Positions 22,840-35,599 of a stretch of 64,000 nt of DNA are shown piece after piece. Position 1 is the first letter of the stretch. Each line of letters starts with the position of its first letter. Source of the stretch: Pyxicephalus adspersus (taxonomy: Eukaryota > Chordata > Amphibia > Anura > Pyxicephalidae); contig NC_092862.1 of assembly GCF_032062135.1 (NCBI RefSeq), positions 68,928,881 to 68,992,880 of the forward strand, given 5' to 3'. The translations under genes were made by a program, and so were the position numbers. The notes beneath the pieces are model-generated. The model had not been told where the DNA came from. It was given only the letters and a program-made list of their open reading frames with translations, and made no database searches.

Positions 22840-25645
22840 ATTATTAATAAAATAGCGATTAGTGAAATTAATTGATAAGGATCATATGTATGAGAAACGT
22901 CACATAAGTATTTGTTGATGTTGAGTATCTACAACACCAAAGGTTAATTGCTTTATGCCAAAATATTTGTCAAGGGATTGATGCCCCTAGCAAGTAAGGA
23001 ATTACAGTTTGAGAATTACCAACAGTTCTAATTTTTGGGACTCCTCTTGGAACAGCCCTCATATGCTGAAGAGCACAGGGTTGATAGAGTTGTAGAGTGC
23101 CGGGCTTTCATTCATTAGAATAGCAGAAAAGAAAAAAATAAATAAATGGTCTCCCATCCAATATTACCCAAATGCATTATTTTTACATGATGTGTATATT
23201 TAATTTAGTTATGGGGAATGGGTAACGGCTTTAAATGTACCCAGTCTTCTGAATAAAGGGACATACCTCTGGATGTTTCCCGTTTAAATGTGGATTCCAG
23301 ATTCCATAATGCCTGGTATGGCACAGGAAGTAGTGAATGCAATTTTGCTGCCACTCTTTGACAGGAATTTAAGGGGAACTTTTGTTTCCCACATTGGGTT
23401 TTCCAAACCCAATAGGGTTTAACTAGTTTGAATTTGTTTGCCAAACTCTGCACAACCTGGATCCAGGCACGTTCACCCATGACTAATCAGAAAATCTTCA
23501 GATTTCCAGAATTAGAACAACAATGGCAGTATATATAATAACCTTTTGTCTGTACTTAGTAGAACAGCACATATATCTTTTTCTCATTTAGCCTTAGATT
23601 AACATATGCAGACATAATAGGAATTGATTAAAACTGGAATGGAAACCATGTTGCTATAGTTAAACTGTAATTCTATTAAAGACAGACAGCTTTATTTTTA
23701 CAAAGACTGAAACGTTTTCTTAGGAGTCTATTTATACACCTTGAACATTCTCTGCTAGATAATGTGTGCTGAATGCCAGATTATCTGCTTTTTTAAATAG
23801 ACCCTTTAGTCCTTTTTAACAAATGTCCATTTATTTTGGTTATCAGTATATATATATATCCTCAAATCGATTCAAGTTAAGCTCCTCCTTCATTTAAGTT
23901 ATCTTAGAGTAATGTAGGCAAACACTATGCCAAATGCGATCATTGAACCAGCTGGCTGTATGAGAAATATAAGAGAAAACAGGATTCAAAATTAAATAGC
24001 GTGAAATTGCATTAGCAATATGATATCCATCTGTTTTATGTTTATCATGTAGGAAACTCTAGATTTCATAACATAGAACTGGATGCCTTGATTAGTACTT
24101 AATTGGCATCAATGATCAAAAGGTAAGATCAAAGCTGTAAATAAGTAACAGTAACACAAACTGTGATATATTATCAACGTCATGGTAAGCTATAGAAGAA
24201 TACTGTAATTTGTCAAAAATATTGAATGTAACTGTTTAAAACTCTGTTATGTTTGTTATTTAAAGCAGGACACAAATCTTTGGGTTGTGCCCAAAGTATT
24301 AGCAATCTATAGCAACTAATCACATTGCACTTCAGTTAACAATAATATAATAATATCCACTTAAAATAATAATATATATTGCTTAAATGAATTTCAGTAA
24401 ACATATTTGCTTTAATCAAGATAATATAAAGATGAACCAGCATGCATAGGAAGAAAGGTTGACTTATGAAGATTATGTCATTTTGTAATATAGAATCATT
24501 TTCTTCATACAAAGTTTACAAAATGTTTAAAAATGTTAATGGGCAGCTGTCATAAAACTAAACTATTGGACACCCCACTTATAACAGTTTTTTTCATAAA
24601 GATTGGTGCTTGGGGCTAAATGTAAAGCTTCAGGTCGGTTTTCAAAAGTAATCCAAATCTTAGTTGAAATTCCATCCTAACCTTTTATAGCCATATGCTT
24701 TATCTGTCAATGACGGGTATAGAATGCAGTAATTGCTGCAAGCTGAATTGCCAGAGCAATACTCTTAGACCTCACGCAGATTGGCTGAACAATGACAGGA
24801 GCTCAGTTGGGCAACTTGGATGGATATTTTAGTTCAATTTATTTTCTTTCCCATTTATGTTCTTTTTGCTTGTAATTTTTTTCTCCAAGAATTACAGGGA
24901 AACCAAACTGACTTAAAAATTACAGAGACATTTTATACATAATTTATATAACTGTACTTACAAAATAGTGTATACTTGTCTGCATTGCTTGGAATAATGA
25001 AGAAGCTAACAAGCAAGGCGTGCCCACTTTACAATAGTCATACATAAGATAACACCATATCTTTTTCCTGGCTTTGACATGCACAACCAAAGTATATTGG
25101 AAAAGAATTATAAGCAGATACAGATTTGTTTTCAAATTATTTTGCTACAGGGCTGCTGAAACCATGGGGGACTTTATGTACTTTCTCATGTTTATTTACA
25201 GTAACAGTTTTTAGTTACCCAAAGGGATTTTATATGCATCCATTAAAAAAAACAAAAAAACAGAAAAGCGTTTTGTAGAAATTATATTTTTATCATAAGT
25301 CTCACTGTTTTCAGATTTCTAGAACTTTATTTTTTATTCTGTGTATTGGCTTTTACTATGCACATACAGTACAAGGCAATAATATCCACAGTGAGAAAAA
25401 CAGCTACAGTCACTGCCCTTCCCAGCTGCACAACGATTATATTCAGACATTTTCATATTAATGAACAAACGGAGTACTTACATTTTTATTATCTTTCTAT
25501 AATTACTGTAATTAAGATATTCATATGAACGAAGGGTGGCATAAATGCCATTAAGTTTCATTTTCCTAGTAGGCTTTTTTTCAATTTATTAGAAAGCAAA
25601 TCTGCAGTTTTTATCTTGTACTAATAAATCTTGGCTTCGAAGGTA
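22840..25645. other. Unannotated, largely non-repetitive stretch
   Basis: About 2.8 kb with no recognised gene or mobile element apart from short TA runs (about 23848-23860). The stretch 24590-24800 is more complex and less AT-biased than its flanks and could be conserved non-coding DNA, which cannot be tested here. The minus frame at 23205-23480 has no recognisable domain. Confidence 0.45.
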
Positions 25646-25660
25646 TTTTATATATATATA

Positions 25661-26231
25661 GTAACAGCTGGCCAACAAAACACGTGGTTGCATCCAGGAC
25701 GATTGATACATTTGTCCAAGGTACAGACTATTTGCGGAATACTTTTCTGTTTGATCAGGCAGTTTTCTTTCTGGCCAGATGGTGGAACTGAAGTACACAT
25801 GCTGTAGGACAATGAGCTTCTCGGCCAGGTGGGGCAGCTAAAGAGGCCTGGGAGGATTAGGAGTAAATTATCCCAGCTGAAACCCATCCTGGCAATTATG
25901 CTATGTATATAAACTCCCAGCTTGCTCTTTCCTAGGCCCAGTTCTTGACATGTGAGCTGGGAGGAGTGCAAAGAAAAACTGTGCGTAAAAACACAGAGTG
26001 TTTGGTAAAGGCTGTACTGTATTAGGGTCCTGCACAGCAGTAGGTTGCCCAGGCCTGTTAGTGAGGGAACTAACAGTCAGTTAGAGGCCAAGTGGCCGGG
26101 TTTAATTTTATTGTTCTGCTAATCTAGCTAATAAACCCTTACTGAACTGCTCATTTGCTGTGCCAGGTTCCTGCCTGCAATACCTCTCCAGTGAAGTCAC
26201 ACAGGTCCCACTACCTTGCTAATTCCTAACA
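25661..26231 (+). mobile_element. Candidate solo LTR
   Basis: A 571-bp block with promoter and polyadenylation features in the order expected of an LTR: a 'tatataaa' box at 25906-25913 and an 'aataaa' signal at 26130-26135, followed by a T/G-rich stretch. It starts 'gtaacagctggcc', so a leading T of the usual TG is missing, and ends 'aattcctaaca' (CA end). A 5-bp 'atata' flanks both sides (25656-25660, 26232-26236), but it sits in TA-rich sequence and could be chance. No internal retroviral or gypsy-like genes adjoin it, so a solo LTR is the best reading. The minus-strand frames inside (25589-25971) are by-products. Confidence 0.55.

Positions 26232-26236
<5 letters not shown>

Positions 26237-26276
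<40 letters not shown>
26237..26276. repeat. (TA)n microsatellite
   Basis: About 40 bp of TA dinucleotides immediately after the candidate LTR. Confidence 0.95.
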
Positions 26277-26277
<1 letters not shown>

Positions 26278-26279
26278 GG

Positions 26280-27480
26280 AACTACTGAATGTAATAAATA
26301 AATTTTAGAAATTGTTTTGATATGATGCAATGAAAAGATCTGCAGATAAAATTGATAAAAAAGAACCTATAAACAATTGAAAATGTTTGAAGTAAAAGTA
26401 TTGCCTGGGAGCAGAAACCATTTGATACCTTCTATTACCTTTAAAAGCTAATGACTCCCTTGACTTCAGGACTAATGATAAACAAATCATCAAAAATTTG
26501 ATTAGCCCTGAGTTAGGTGAATCAAATCGATTAAAAGAATCTCAAAATTGAATTTTAAGGCAATTTGCAATGAAGTCATCGGGAGGAAAATTTTTATTTG
26601 ACAATTGTGACACTTTTGATTACAACTGGCTTAGCCATTGCCAAACAAATTGCATGGGAAACAAGGCATACATTAACTTTTGCCAATGCTATGAGAAAAA
26701 CTGAAATTAAATAAGGTGGGTTTAAGCGGTTATCACAAAATAAAGGATTATGGATGCCTTAACGGTGTACATGGTCTTAACAGTAGAGATTTCATTGTCA
26801 GCTGTGGTGACAGTGCATATTTTTGGCTAGAAAACTTCATTTTTTTTCCTTATCATTAGCTTTGCTTACACGGTGAGGCAACATATCAATCTTTCTTTTC
26901 ATTTATTTAAATTAAAAAAGGCATATTCAGAAAGTATTAAAGTGACAAGAGGATTTTCATCCAGTAGTTCTGCTTTGACTAGTGAACGTGACAGCTTCTA
27001 AAATCCTGAATGCAAAATGGAAAGTCAAAGGGAAATGCCTTTGTTAAATTTATCAGAGTGTAATGGGACAGACTGTTAACTTCCTTTTATGAAGGTACTG
27101 CACTACATTGTTTTCAAATGTAGAAAAAAAACAACTCACATGCCTGCACCCTCACCTTTTCCCTTTGTCCCTAATTTTTAGGAAATTATTTCAGCTACAG
27201 TCCTCAGATATAGTTTGATAAAAAAAATTAACTAGCAAAAGGACAATTTTTTTCCTCCTTGATGAAGGAAGATGGCATGAGCAAGAAACTGATCAGTAAT
27301 TGACTTCCTATAAAGGTTGTGGATGGGTTAGAGGGCAACCCTAGCCAAGTTTTTGGGATTCATTGCCCTACCAAAACTTCACTTTGAAAGCTGATTTTAC
27401 ATGCAGAACCATTATGATCTAAAGGAGCAGAAGCAAAAACATAACCATAAGTGACATATCACTTATAAGTACCCTGGCAC
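26280..27480. other. Unannotated stretch
   Basis: AT-rich non-coding sequence; no gene recognised before the LINE fragment. Confidence 0.5.
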
Positions 27481-28366
27481 AGCCCCAATGCAAAAGTCCA
27501 TACATGATGTCTATAATCTACAAACAGGAATGGAAAAGGATCTGGTGGTTCTGGTAGATCAAAGACTTAATAACAGCATGCAATGCCAAGCTGCAATATC
27601 TAAAGCTAGTAAATTACTTTCTTGTCCTAAAAGAGGAATAGACTGCAGAGATGGAGACATTATCCTGCCCCTGTACATAGCATTGGTCAGACCACATCTG
27701 GAATATGCAGTCCAGTTTTGGGCACCAGTTCACAAAAAGGACATTGTGGAATTGGAGAGAGTGCAGAGAAGGGCAACTAAATTAATAAAAGGAATAGAGG
27801 AGCTCAGCTTTGAGGAGAGATTAGGTGAACAGAACCTATTCTCCCTTGAGAAGAGACGTTTAAGGGGGGATATGATCACCCTTTATAAAAATATAGACGG
27901 TCCATTTAGAGAACTTTCTTCCCCATTATTCACTTTGAGATCATTACAAAGAACAAGAGGGCACGCTTTGCGTCTGGAGAAAAATAAGTTTAACCTCCGG
28001 GTAAGGAAGGGATTCTTCACTGTAAGGTCTGTGAAAATGTGGAATCAGCTCCCTCAGGAAGTAGTTTCAGCAACTACTATAGATTGCTTTAGGAAAAGCT
28101 GGATGTTTTTCAAGAAGCAGATAATATAACTGGATATTAAGGATTTAAAGTAAAGACAACAGTGACTGTTGATCCAGGGAACATCCGATTGCCTCAAGGA
28201 ATCAGGAAGGAATTTTATTCCCCAATTGAAGTAAATTGTACCAGGGTTTTTTTTGCCTTCCTCTGTACTAACTATGTCCATAGGGTTTTAAATCTGGGTT
28301 ATGTTTATTTCCCTAGTGGTTGAACTTGATGGACCTAAGTCTTTTTTCAACCTGACCTACTATGTG
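27480..28366 (+). mobile_element. 5'-truncated CR1-type LINE: ORF2 C-terminus and 3' UTR
   Basis: An open frame of 213 codons (27488-28129, stop TAA) encodes the region just after the catalytic reverse transcriptase core of a CR1-superfamily LINE. Markers are 'LYIALVRPHLEYAVQFWAP', 'LERVQRRATKLIKG', 'LFSLEKRRLRGDMITLYK' and a late 'VKMWNQLPQEVV'. The frame is open at its 5' end because the element is truncated there, so the first Met is not a true start. About 235 bp of 3' UTR follow, ending with 'ttgaacttgatggacctaag' and 'ttttttcaacctgacctact', a typical tail. The catalytic RT motifs and the endonuclease are absent, so the copy is inactive. It is better preserved than most relics here, suggesting a younger insertion. 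Confidence 0.88.
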
Positions 28367-28369
28367 TCC

Positions 28370-29800
28370 AAAATGGTTCCCAATAAATTCCAATTAAACC
28401 AGACCAGTAAACTCTGTGGTCAATCGTAACTCTGAAATTGGCCTATCTCTGCTTTTATTCCAGCTACCAACAATGAAATAATATAAATTTTCCAGCTCTA
28501 TCCACAAATGTTGTTCAAAAAATTCCAAATTTGCATTGTCTCCAATAGTAGTAAAAAAAATGTATATATCTGTATATATAGCTTTAGTATTTAAATGAAT
28601 GAAAAACTCAGCCAGAAAAAAAGTTCACTCTTAACGTGTTTCACGTGATTATTAAAATAATATTACAAATGCGTATTTAATATTAAGAATATTTTCTGTT
28701 CTAGTAAATGTAATTTTTCATCAGATGCTCACTGCTTTTGCCTGCTAAAAATTGTTCAGCAACCAGCCCATCAATGTGCTGTGTCAGTTAACATTTGTTC
28801 TGGCCTGTACCAGTACTTCTGTTCTTTAGAGGTTAATATAATTAATTGGCTGGCCTTTAGCTCAGGAAATTGCTTGTGCAGCAAAAGCTTCCAATCAAGA
28901 TTGCCTGTATTCCTAGGTTTTCATATATAATGCAGTGAAAAGGATCCTTTGACAAACTGCTAATAAAGTTACTCAGTCAATATTTGATAAATGAAATTGA
29001 GCTTTCGGTACCAAGCAGGAGCACATCTAAAGTCATTTTAAACCTCATAATGGACACTAATTTCAGCATATTATGGCTTGATCATAAAGATTCATATAGA
29101 TTAAGATATACTGCAAATACTTTATATAATAAATATGTTGTTACTGTAAATGTCCAAATGCAAAACTTGTATTCAATACTATTTATATATTAAAGGTAAT
29201 TATTTACATGTTGCTATTGTGCAGGTCCAAAATATCATTTTGGAAATGGGCAAACATGCTGAGTAAAACAGTAAAGCTGAACTTTTCTGCACAATATTAA
29301 TCATATGTTTAATCATTGAAACATTTGTTTTCTACTCAAATATGTGTGTTAAAACCCTGTAATTTATACAGTTGTATGCATCTAGACTTCAAAGATAGAA
29401 TGATATCTTGTATGCTTACAAACTCAAAATATTTTTCATTGACATGCAAGGCAATAACTGTGTATGCCCCTCTATATTCAAACTTTAATAGCTCTTATTT
29501 TACCACTAATTATAGAGTAAATAGTATTTTAATTGTTTGTTTACAGTATATTTATTGTAGACTGGCAAAAAGGTATTTTTTAAAAGAAATATAGATATTT
29601 GTTGCTTTTAATTTAACAGTTGTGCAGTAAAATAGTATATTGGTTTGTAATGTAAATGTAGTCTTTTGAATTGTGTGAATTGCCTGGGGTATGGATACGA
29701 AATGCCCGTTGAGGAAATTCTAGAGGAGATTTTGGTCCTGGGGATCTGCAGATATTTTTTTAAACCAAAATACTCCACATGACCTTGAAACAATGGCCAG
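28370..29800. other. Unannotated stretch
   Basis: AT-rich. No gene is supported: the frames at 28984-29193, 29316-29594 and 29608-29826 (minus) lack domains. The part 28740-28960 is relatively complex and contains 'ttaatataattaattgg'. Confidence 0.45.
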
Positions 29801-29814
29801 AAGCAGAGGTGTAG

Positions 29815-29990
29815 TGGGGTGGGCACAGGTGGGGAGTCAAACCTGCAATGGGACAGTAGGCGGATTCTGGTATCATGACGTCACTCTGGGGGAAGTTTCT
29901 TCTCCTGTGAGTGACACATAGGCAAGGCTGTCACTACGACTACAACCCTGGCCAGCAGACTTCTTAGAGGCAAAAATAAAATTTTGGAAA
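29815..29990. repeat. Degraded, inverted relative of the 10.8-kb hAT MITE
   Basis: 'gattctggtatcatga' followed by 'gggggaagtttcttctcct' and 'gagtgacac' is the reverse complement, with mismatches, of the interior of the element at 10803-11139 ('gtgtcactc', 'gggggaaacttccacctg', 'atgataccagaa'). The terminal repeats are eroded. Confidence 0.6.
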
Positions 29991-30154
29991 GCCCATCCCA
30001 CGTCATGAGAAAGAAGGGAACAGTATCTAATCATAGGTTCCGTGTATTAGAATATGCTGGAAGAAAGGATAGAGAAAGCCAACAGATTGCATAGGGAGGA
30101 ATTAGGGTCACCATAATAGAACCCCCAGCAATCAGAAGTGAAGTATGGTTCAAA

Positions 30155-30500
30155 TTTTTTTTTTTTTTTCAATGCAACACCTTTTTTTTTTTTTTTTTTT
30201 AGGAATTTCCCACCTAAGACAGAATGGAAGCACAGAGACTACCGGGATACATATGTCATGCATTCAGGGAGCCTTTTCTTTAATGGGAAAAAAAATTACC
30301 GTTCCCAAACATGCGCAGTGAGATCAGTAATGTTCTCCCCTATCTACGTCACCCGATCTTGCGTCTGCGCAGTGTGACTTCAGGTGGGGTACGAAGATGA
30401 ACCAGGAAGAGGGGCGAAGAACATGGTGGTGCCCGGTGCTTCATGGGACCCAAACGAAGAAACATCCCGATGAATGTGCAGGATTAAAGGTGTTTTTATA
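30155..30500. repeat. T-run and GC-richer dispersed repeat fragment
   Basis: Two long T runs (about 30155-30200) are followed by a less AT-rich block with 'aacatgcgcagtgagatc' and 'gatcttgcgtctgcgcagtg', similar in style to the repeats at 15.1-15.5 and 50.4-50.6 kb. Probably a fragment of that kind of repeat. The frame at 30138-30377 is not a gene. Confidence 0.4.
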
Positions 30501-33100
30501 AAATTTGCATTTACTTCTGCATTAAGTAGTGTTGAATATAAATAATATCTACATAAATATGAATAATATATAACCATATCTTTGCACATATATATTTAAT
30601 AAATGAAGGTTCATATATAAATGGAGGTTCATGCACAAATAGCTAGTCACTCAGTTTAATTAGGGAGCAAGTTGAAACACAAAATACACAGCAGTATATA
30701 GGAACTTAAATCAACAAAGTATACAGTACATGAAAATAATGTTGTTAGTAGGTAACCCCTATAATAAACAGAAAGTTGTGGAGTCCCAGGAGAACGTTAA
30801 CTATATTTTTGTGGTTTTAGGTTGCCAAGCCTGTTATATTCAAGAGTATAGAGAAAAAGAAGATAGAGAGCAGGCTTTTTGATGCAAGATGCAGCAATAT
30901 AGTTTTAATGTTTTGTGTTCGAAATTAGCTCCCAACAGAGCCAAACTGAACACTATTGCATAAATAGATTCTAAATTAGTTTAGTGGTATTGCAAAATTA
31001 TAAGTGGTTACATTCAGTATATCTAATACAATCAAATCTCAAATTACCCAACGTGTTTCGCCATTAAGCTTCCTCAGAGGATGGCTTGAGATAACAGTCT
31101 GGTAGAATCAAATGTAGTTATTGGAAGGCTAGAGAAAGGAAAAAAGTAGAACAAGAATACATAATACATAGTGGTAAAATCCAATATTTGATTATCCAAT
31201 TAGACAGAAAACCTGTATATAGTAATATTGCAATTACTCACACATGTCAAACCACTATGTAAAGGTGAGAGTAAAAACATCTGTCAAGTGTGATCGTTAC
31301 TGTATCCCAAATTCTGGGGGAAGGGGGAGAGAAGAGAGGAGTGTGAAAAGAAAGTTGAAAAATGTAAAGTAAAAGGGTGTGAAATGAATTTCAGATGATA
31401 GTATTAGTGTTTCAAAAAACTTACTGGAATTTATGAATTTACTAGTCCAAATGAATCAGGAATAGTTAAGTCATGGACATAATCAGTTCTGAAATAGAGA
31501 GGTAATGGTCAGTATATCACCTATGTAGCAATAATTAAAAGTAATTTTGTTTGTAGTGAAGTCAAAATGTGTTGTTATAGAGGGTAAATTCCTTACATCA
31601 AGAAATAGGATTGAGGATTAAGAGCTTCAGAAGTACTGAGGAGGAGGTTTGTTCTTGGGATTTGCTTGTATTGAATAATACTGAGAAATATACAGTATCA
31701 AAGAAATGTGGGAGAAATCAAAATAATTGGCCTGTTAGGTATGCTTTATGAGAGTAGGTGCAAGAGCAGGGGAAAAAAAGTGAGAATGAGAAACAAAAAT
31801 TAGACTACTTACTTCAATAGTCATTCTTCTTCTCTCATTCTCTCATTCTTCATCTCTATACTAACCCTTATAATACCATAAAAGTGGTTAGTACATAATC
31901 CTTCATTTACAATACAGCAAAACATCATAACAATAACATAGACACATATAAGACAAAATAGGAATGCATTCATGAATATCTTATATCATAGGGGATCTTG
32001 GATTGGTTACTGGGTGTGATCTGTAGGATGTAGGACTATTGGTTGAAACACCCAACTGGTAACTTTAGGAATTTATTAGACCTCCCAGCTAATTTGATAT
32101 GAGAATGTGGAGTGGAAATGTCTAAAGTTATATGTGGGAAACCAGTTGGGGTCATCTAATTTTAGGTGTTAAAAAAAGAACCAGATAGGTCATCACCCCA
32201 ACCCACCTGTCTAGTTATTCATGCATCTTCTGCTGACTCAGGCTTGATTAATTTATTACCTTTTAAAGGCCCTACTGGTAATGAGCTTTATTATGGGAAC
32301 TGTATTTGATCACTGGCATCTGTTTTATTCTCCCTTGTGTGAAGTCCCTGGAACTTATTGATTAGGAATCCTCCAGAGGGTCTTTGTGACTGGACAGGTA
32401 CAAACAGACCACAAACCTTCACACTCATGCATTGTTTATTTATACTTAATTGTAACTATTGTGAACATATACCTATAACATATACACATAACTTTGGAAA
32501 TATAGTGTACAAACTATTTAACAGACAAAAGATGTCCGTGCAACAGTAGAAATTTATTCATATACACATTTGTAATTTGATTTAAATGGTCTTAAAGACT
32601 GCAAAATATTTTATTTTTGCTTTTTTATTGATTTGTAAATACATACCATATAAAACACTGGCAAATGAATGTAGGTATGATGTATGTCTTTGTTTCTGGT
32701 AAATTCAGGACTATTAATTAAAATTGTCCTGCTGCTGGCCAATATTACAATGCTGTGTCATGTGCATTCTCATAATTCTTGTAACAAAGCACCTGTCTGT
32801 ACATTTCTCTAGTACATTTTGGCCAAATATACCTCTTTACAAAATGTCCTAATTCTATATAAAACATTTTTCATAAAACAGGCAGGAAGAACAAATATAT
32901 CCTCAGTCTACTAAAATGTGATCAAAATAATTTGTTGCTGCTAAGGCTATCCATAAAAACTTAACCTAAAGTGTTATATAATGGAATTGTTTTTTCTCCA
33001 TATTCCCCTTGAAGCTACGTTGGTAAAAGACAGCTATTTGGATGTCATTTTAGGGAACTTTGCCTAATGGTTTGCATTCCACCACCCTCTATTGATAACA
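30500..33100. other. Unannotated stretch with a possible repeat piece
   Basis: Mostly featureless. Around 31048-31085 'caacgtgtttcgccattaag' and 'ttcctcagaggatg' form a motif ('gaagc..ggcgaaacacgttg' on the minus strand) that I associate with dispersed vertebrate repeats. Its family and boundaries are unclear. No gene is supported. Confidence 0.4.
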
Positions 33101-33104
33101 ATAG

Positions 33105-33454
33105 TATCTGTTGTTCCATGTGGCTCAGCCTGATTTTTCTGTACCAAAAGCGCTAACCCCGAGCCACACTCGGGGTGGAATTGCCAGAGAGTTTAAAAGT
33201 CCTACCTTGTGCCTGCAGCGTCCTCCAGTGATGCCCGGCATCTTTTTGCTGGTGATGCCTTGTCGGCCTCATTGGTTACGTGAGGCCAGGGGAAGCAGAT
33301 GCCGGCTGGGCATCTGCTCGCAAATGTGTGTGGCTGGAGGACGGGACCGTTGGGCTGGGATGCAGGGCCAGGTAGGAAATTTGAAATACTGAGTATTTTT
33401 TAATGTACCACTTTTACATTTAAAAATACTGATTTTTCATACTGCCAGGGTGGT
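33105..33454. repeat. Degenerate relative of the TTAA-flanked GTACCAAAAGCG family
   Basis: Contains 'tttctgtaccaaaagcg', shared with the elements at 44518-45453 and 51923-52910, then a small hairpin 'ccccgagccacactcgggg' and a GC-rich middle with inverted 'agatgccgg'/'ggcatct' pieces. The right end 'ctgccagggtggtaaa' resembles 'caggtggttaa' of the other two. Flanking TTAA sites are not preserved. The plus-strand frame at 33111-33392 is a by-product. Confidence 0.5.
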
Positions 33455-33748
33455 AAATGTAGACCAAATTTCAAACAGGAATGGCCAAAATGTTGGATAA
33501 CTGAACCTGGGCAGTTGAGGTCCTTATAAATCATGGTACATTTTTTGAAGGTTATAATAGTTAACAAGTATATAACTAAAAATAGATAGACTATTTAAAA
33601 ATACATTGTTTTTAATGGCTATGTCATAAAATTATGTCCCAAATGTTTGGTACATTGTATTCATTAAATTTCAAAAATACAGTATTTGAAATCCTTTAAC
33701 AAAATATTCTGTAACAAATTTCCTTTTTTTCTATTTTATTTAATTTAG

Positions 33749-33969
33749 CTCTTTTGCTTATTAAATCACCTGTTTCCAAGGACAAATTATTGAAGCACAA
33801 GAATAGCAACTCAAATTCAATCAAACCTAACAGTATACTCAGAAAAAAAAGAACAATTTGTTTTACTATGCACAGCTCAAGGGACCTGCAGATTTTGTAT
33901 TCCATTCTCAAAGAAAAACACCAACTGCTTGACTCCAAGGACTCTGAAGAGCCTTCCTTGAAGCTATAA
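33749..33969 (+). CDS. Possible terminal coding exon of an unrecognised gene
   Basis: A polypyrimidine-rich tract ends in an AG at 33747-33748, a plausible 3' splice site. It is followed by a frame open for 72 complete codons after a split codon, closed by TAA at 33967-33969 with another TAA directly after, then AT-rich sequence with AATAAA strings near 34258. The predicted end is rich in Lys and Ser ('SPVSKDKLLKHKNSNS', 'ILRKKRTICFTMHSSRDLQ') and finishes 'DSKDSEEPSLKL'. I do not recognise the protein. The local base use differs from neighbouring repeats, but no upstream exon was identified. It could be a chance frame. The usable frame begins at the splice site; there is no in-frame ATG near its start. 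Confidence 0.3.
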
Positions 33970-35390
33970 TAATTTTTTTACATAAAAAACAAAACATTGT
34001 CAACGATAAAACAATAGATTATTAATTTATTGAACAAAAAAAAGAAACTAGAACATGCAAAAAATGCAAAACTTTTCTTCCACAGTATTTTTTGGTCTTG
34101 AAAACATACACACAGAAATCATCTAGCTGGCATAGAAAACAGCCAATAGAAAACAAATCGAGTGTCAAAAAGTAAAAGTAGGTTATTGTACCTTTATATT
34201 TGTACTTTTAAAAAAAAACATTTGTCTTGTGTTAGCTTTTTTTTTGTAATAGTGTTAGAATAAACTAGGCAGTAACTGAGAATAAAAGAAAGCGACTGTA
34301 AACTGCATATGTGCGCAGAGGAAACATTTTTTATAAAATATAAAACACACATAATAACTTGTCCAGCCTTTTTATAATTTTACTCTCATGAATGTTAACA
34401 TTCAGCATGCTACCTGAGGCCAACAGAGTTTAAAATTGAGCTCTTGACTTTTCTGCAATTACTTTGAAAACTGACCTTGGGGTGAATTTGCTAGGACATT
34501 CATGTTAGATAAACCCATAATTTTATATGATATCATGCTTATACATGTACGTGACTAAACGTGAAGCGAAGGGCAGAACATATGTTGTTTATTTATCATA
34601 CTTTACAGGGTTGATGTCATTTTGGAGTTTTAGACTGCCCAGAAGGCTGGAGCAAATAATTATGAGTTGTGTTATCATGTTGTCTTTATCTATTTCTGTA
34701 TGTGTGACCATATTTGAATGTATGAAATGGTATATATGGCATTGTAACTATATTGGGAGATGTCAAATCCATCGGGCGTCACCACACACACACATATTTA
34801 CACTCATGTATTCTTATTGAATTGCTGCTGTAACTTTCTATGAAAATTTTTTAAATAAATACACAAGCTTTTTATGATGCAGAAGACAATCTTGTTATTA
34901 ATACGCCAAAACAGTAATTATATTATATATTACTTTTATTTTGCAATCCACTCCTGGGAAAGTTGGCACCTGTCTTTAATATTTTCCACTTGTGAATAAT
35001 CTTTCTTTCTTAAGAATGATGAAATTGAAATTATTTGGACCTAAGATTGTCTAAGGTCATCGTTGATGTCTTTTGCCCTTGACATTGTGCTAACATACAT
35101 TTATATGCTCCAGACCAGCAAACTGCCAAAGGGTTTGCTCTTATATCAGTAGTCACACTTGCTGATGATCAACCAAGTGTATTTGACTAGCAGAACCTGA
35201 ATTTTGCTAACCCCTTTAACTCCTAAGAAAGTGATAAATGTATAGTTACATTTTTAAGCACTGCTTCTGCATTTTAGCCTTTGTTAAATAAACTATGACA
35301 TTGTGTAATATCTGTTGTTTGTATTTATCTAGATTTAGGACCTGCTAAGTATCATAATTTTTGTTATAAGATAATTTTATTATTATAATC
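33970..35390. other. Unannotated stretch
   Basis: AT-rich; it could be 3' UTR for the first few hundred bases if the preceding exon is real (AATAAA strings near 34258 and 34854). A short CA run lies near 34782. No gene recognised. Confidence 0.4.
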
Positions 35391-35395
35391 TTAGG

Positions 35396-35590
35396 CTGGG
35401 TACACGCGTGCAATAATTCTCGATAGAAAACGAATGACTAACGACAATCAGTGGTTATGCACGATTATTTTGAACAATCGTATTGTGCACAATTCTGTAC
35501 ATTCTGTACCGATACGATTGTTCATATATAATCCACCAATAGTGTACACACGTTAGATATGATCATGGTATGTGTGGGGCCAATAGCCAT
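35396..35590. repeat. Degenerate GTACACAC-ended MITE
   Basis: The left end, 'ggctgggtacacgcgtgcaa', matches the terminal repeats of the family at 37685. Inside, 'cgattattttgaacaatcg' forms a weak hairpin and 'gtgtacacacg' appears near the far end. It is much more decayed than the 37.7-kb copy. Confidence 0.55.
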
Positions 35591-35599
35591 TGAATTATT

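Noticed and set aside
25589..25971. Minus-strand frames of 69 and 107 codons
   Set aside because: They are antisense to the candidate solo LTR and have no domain.
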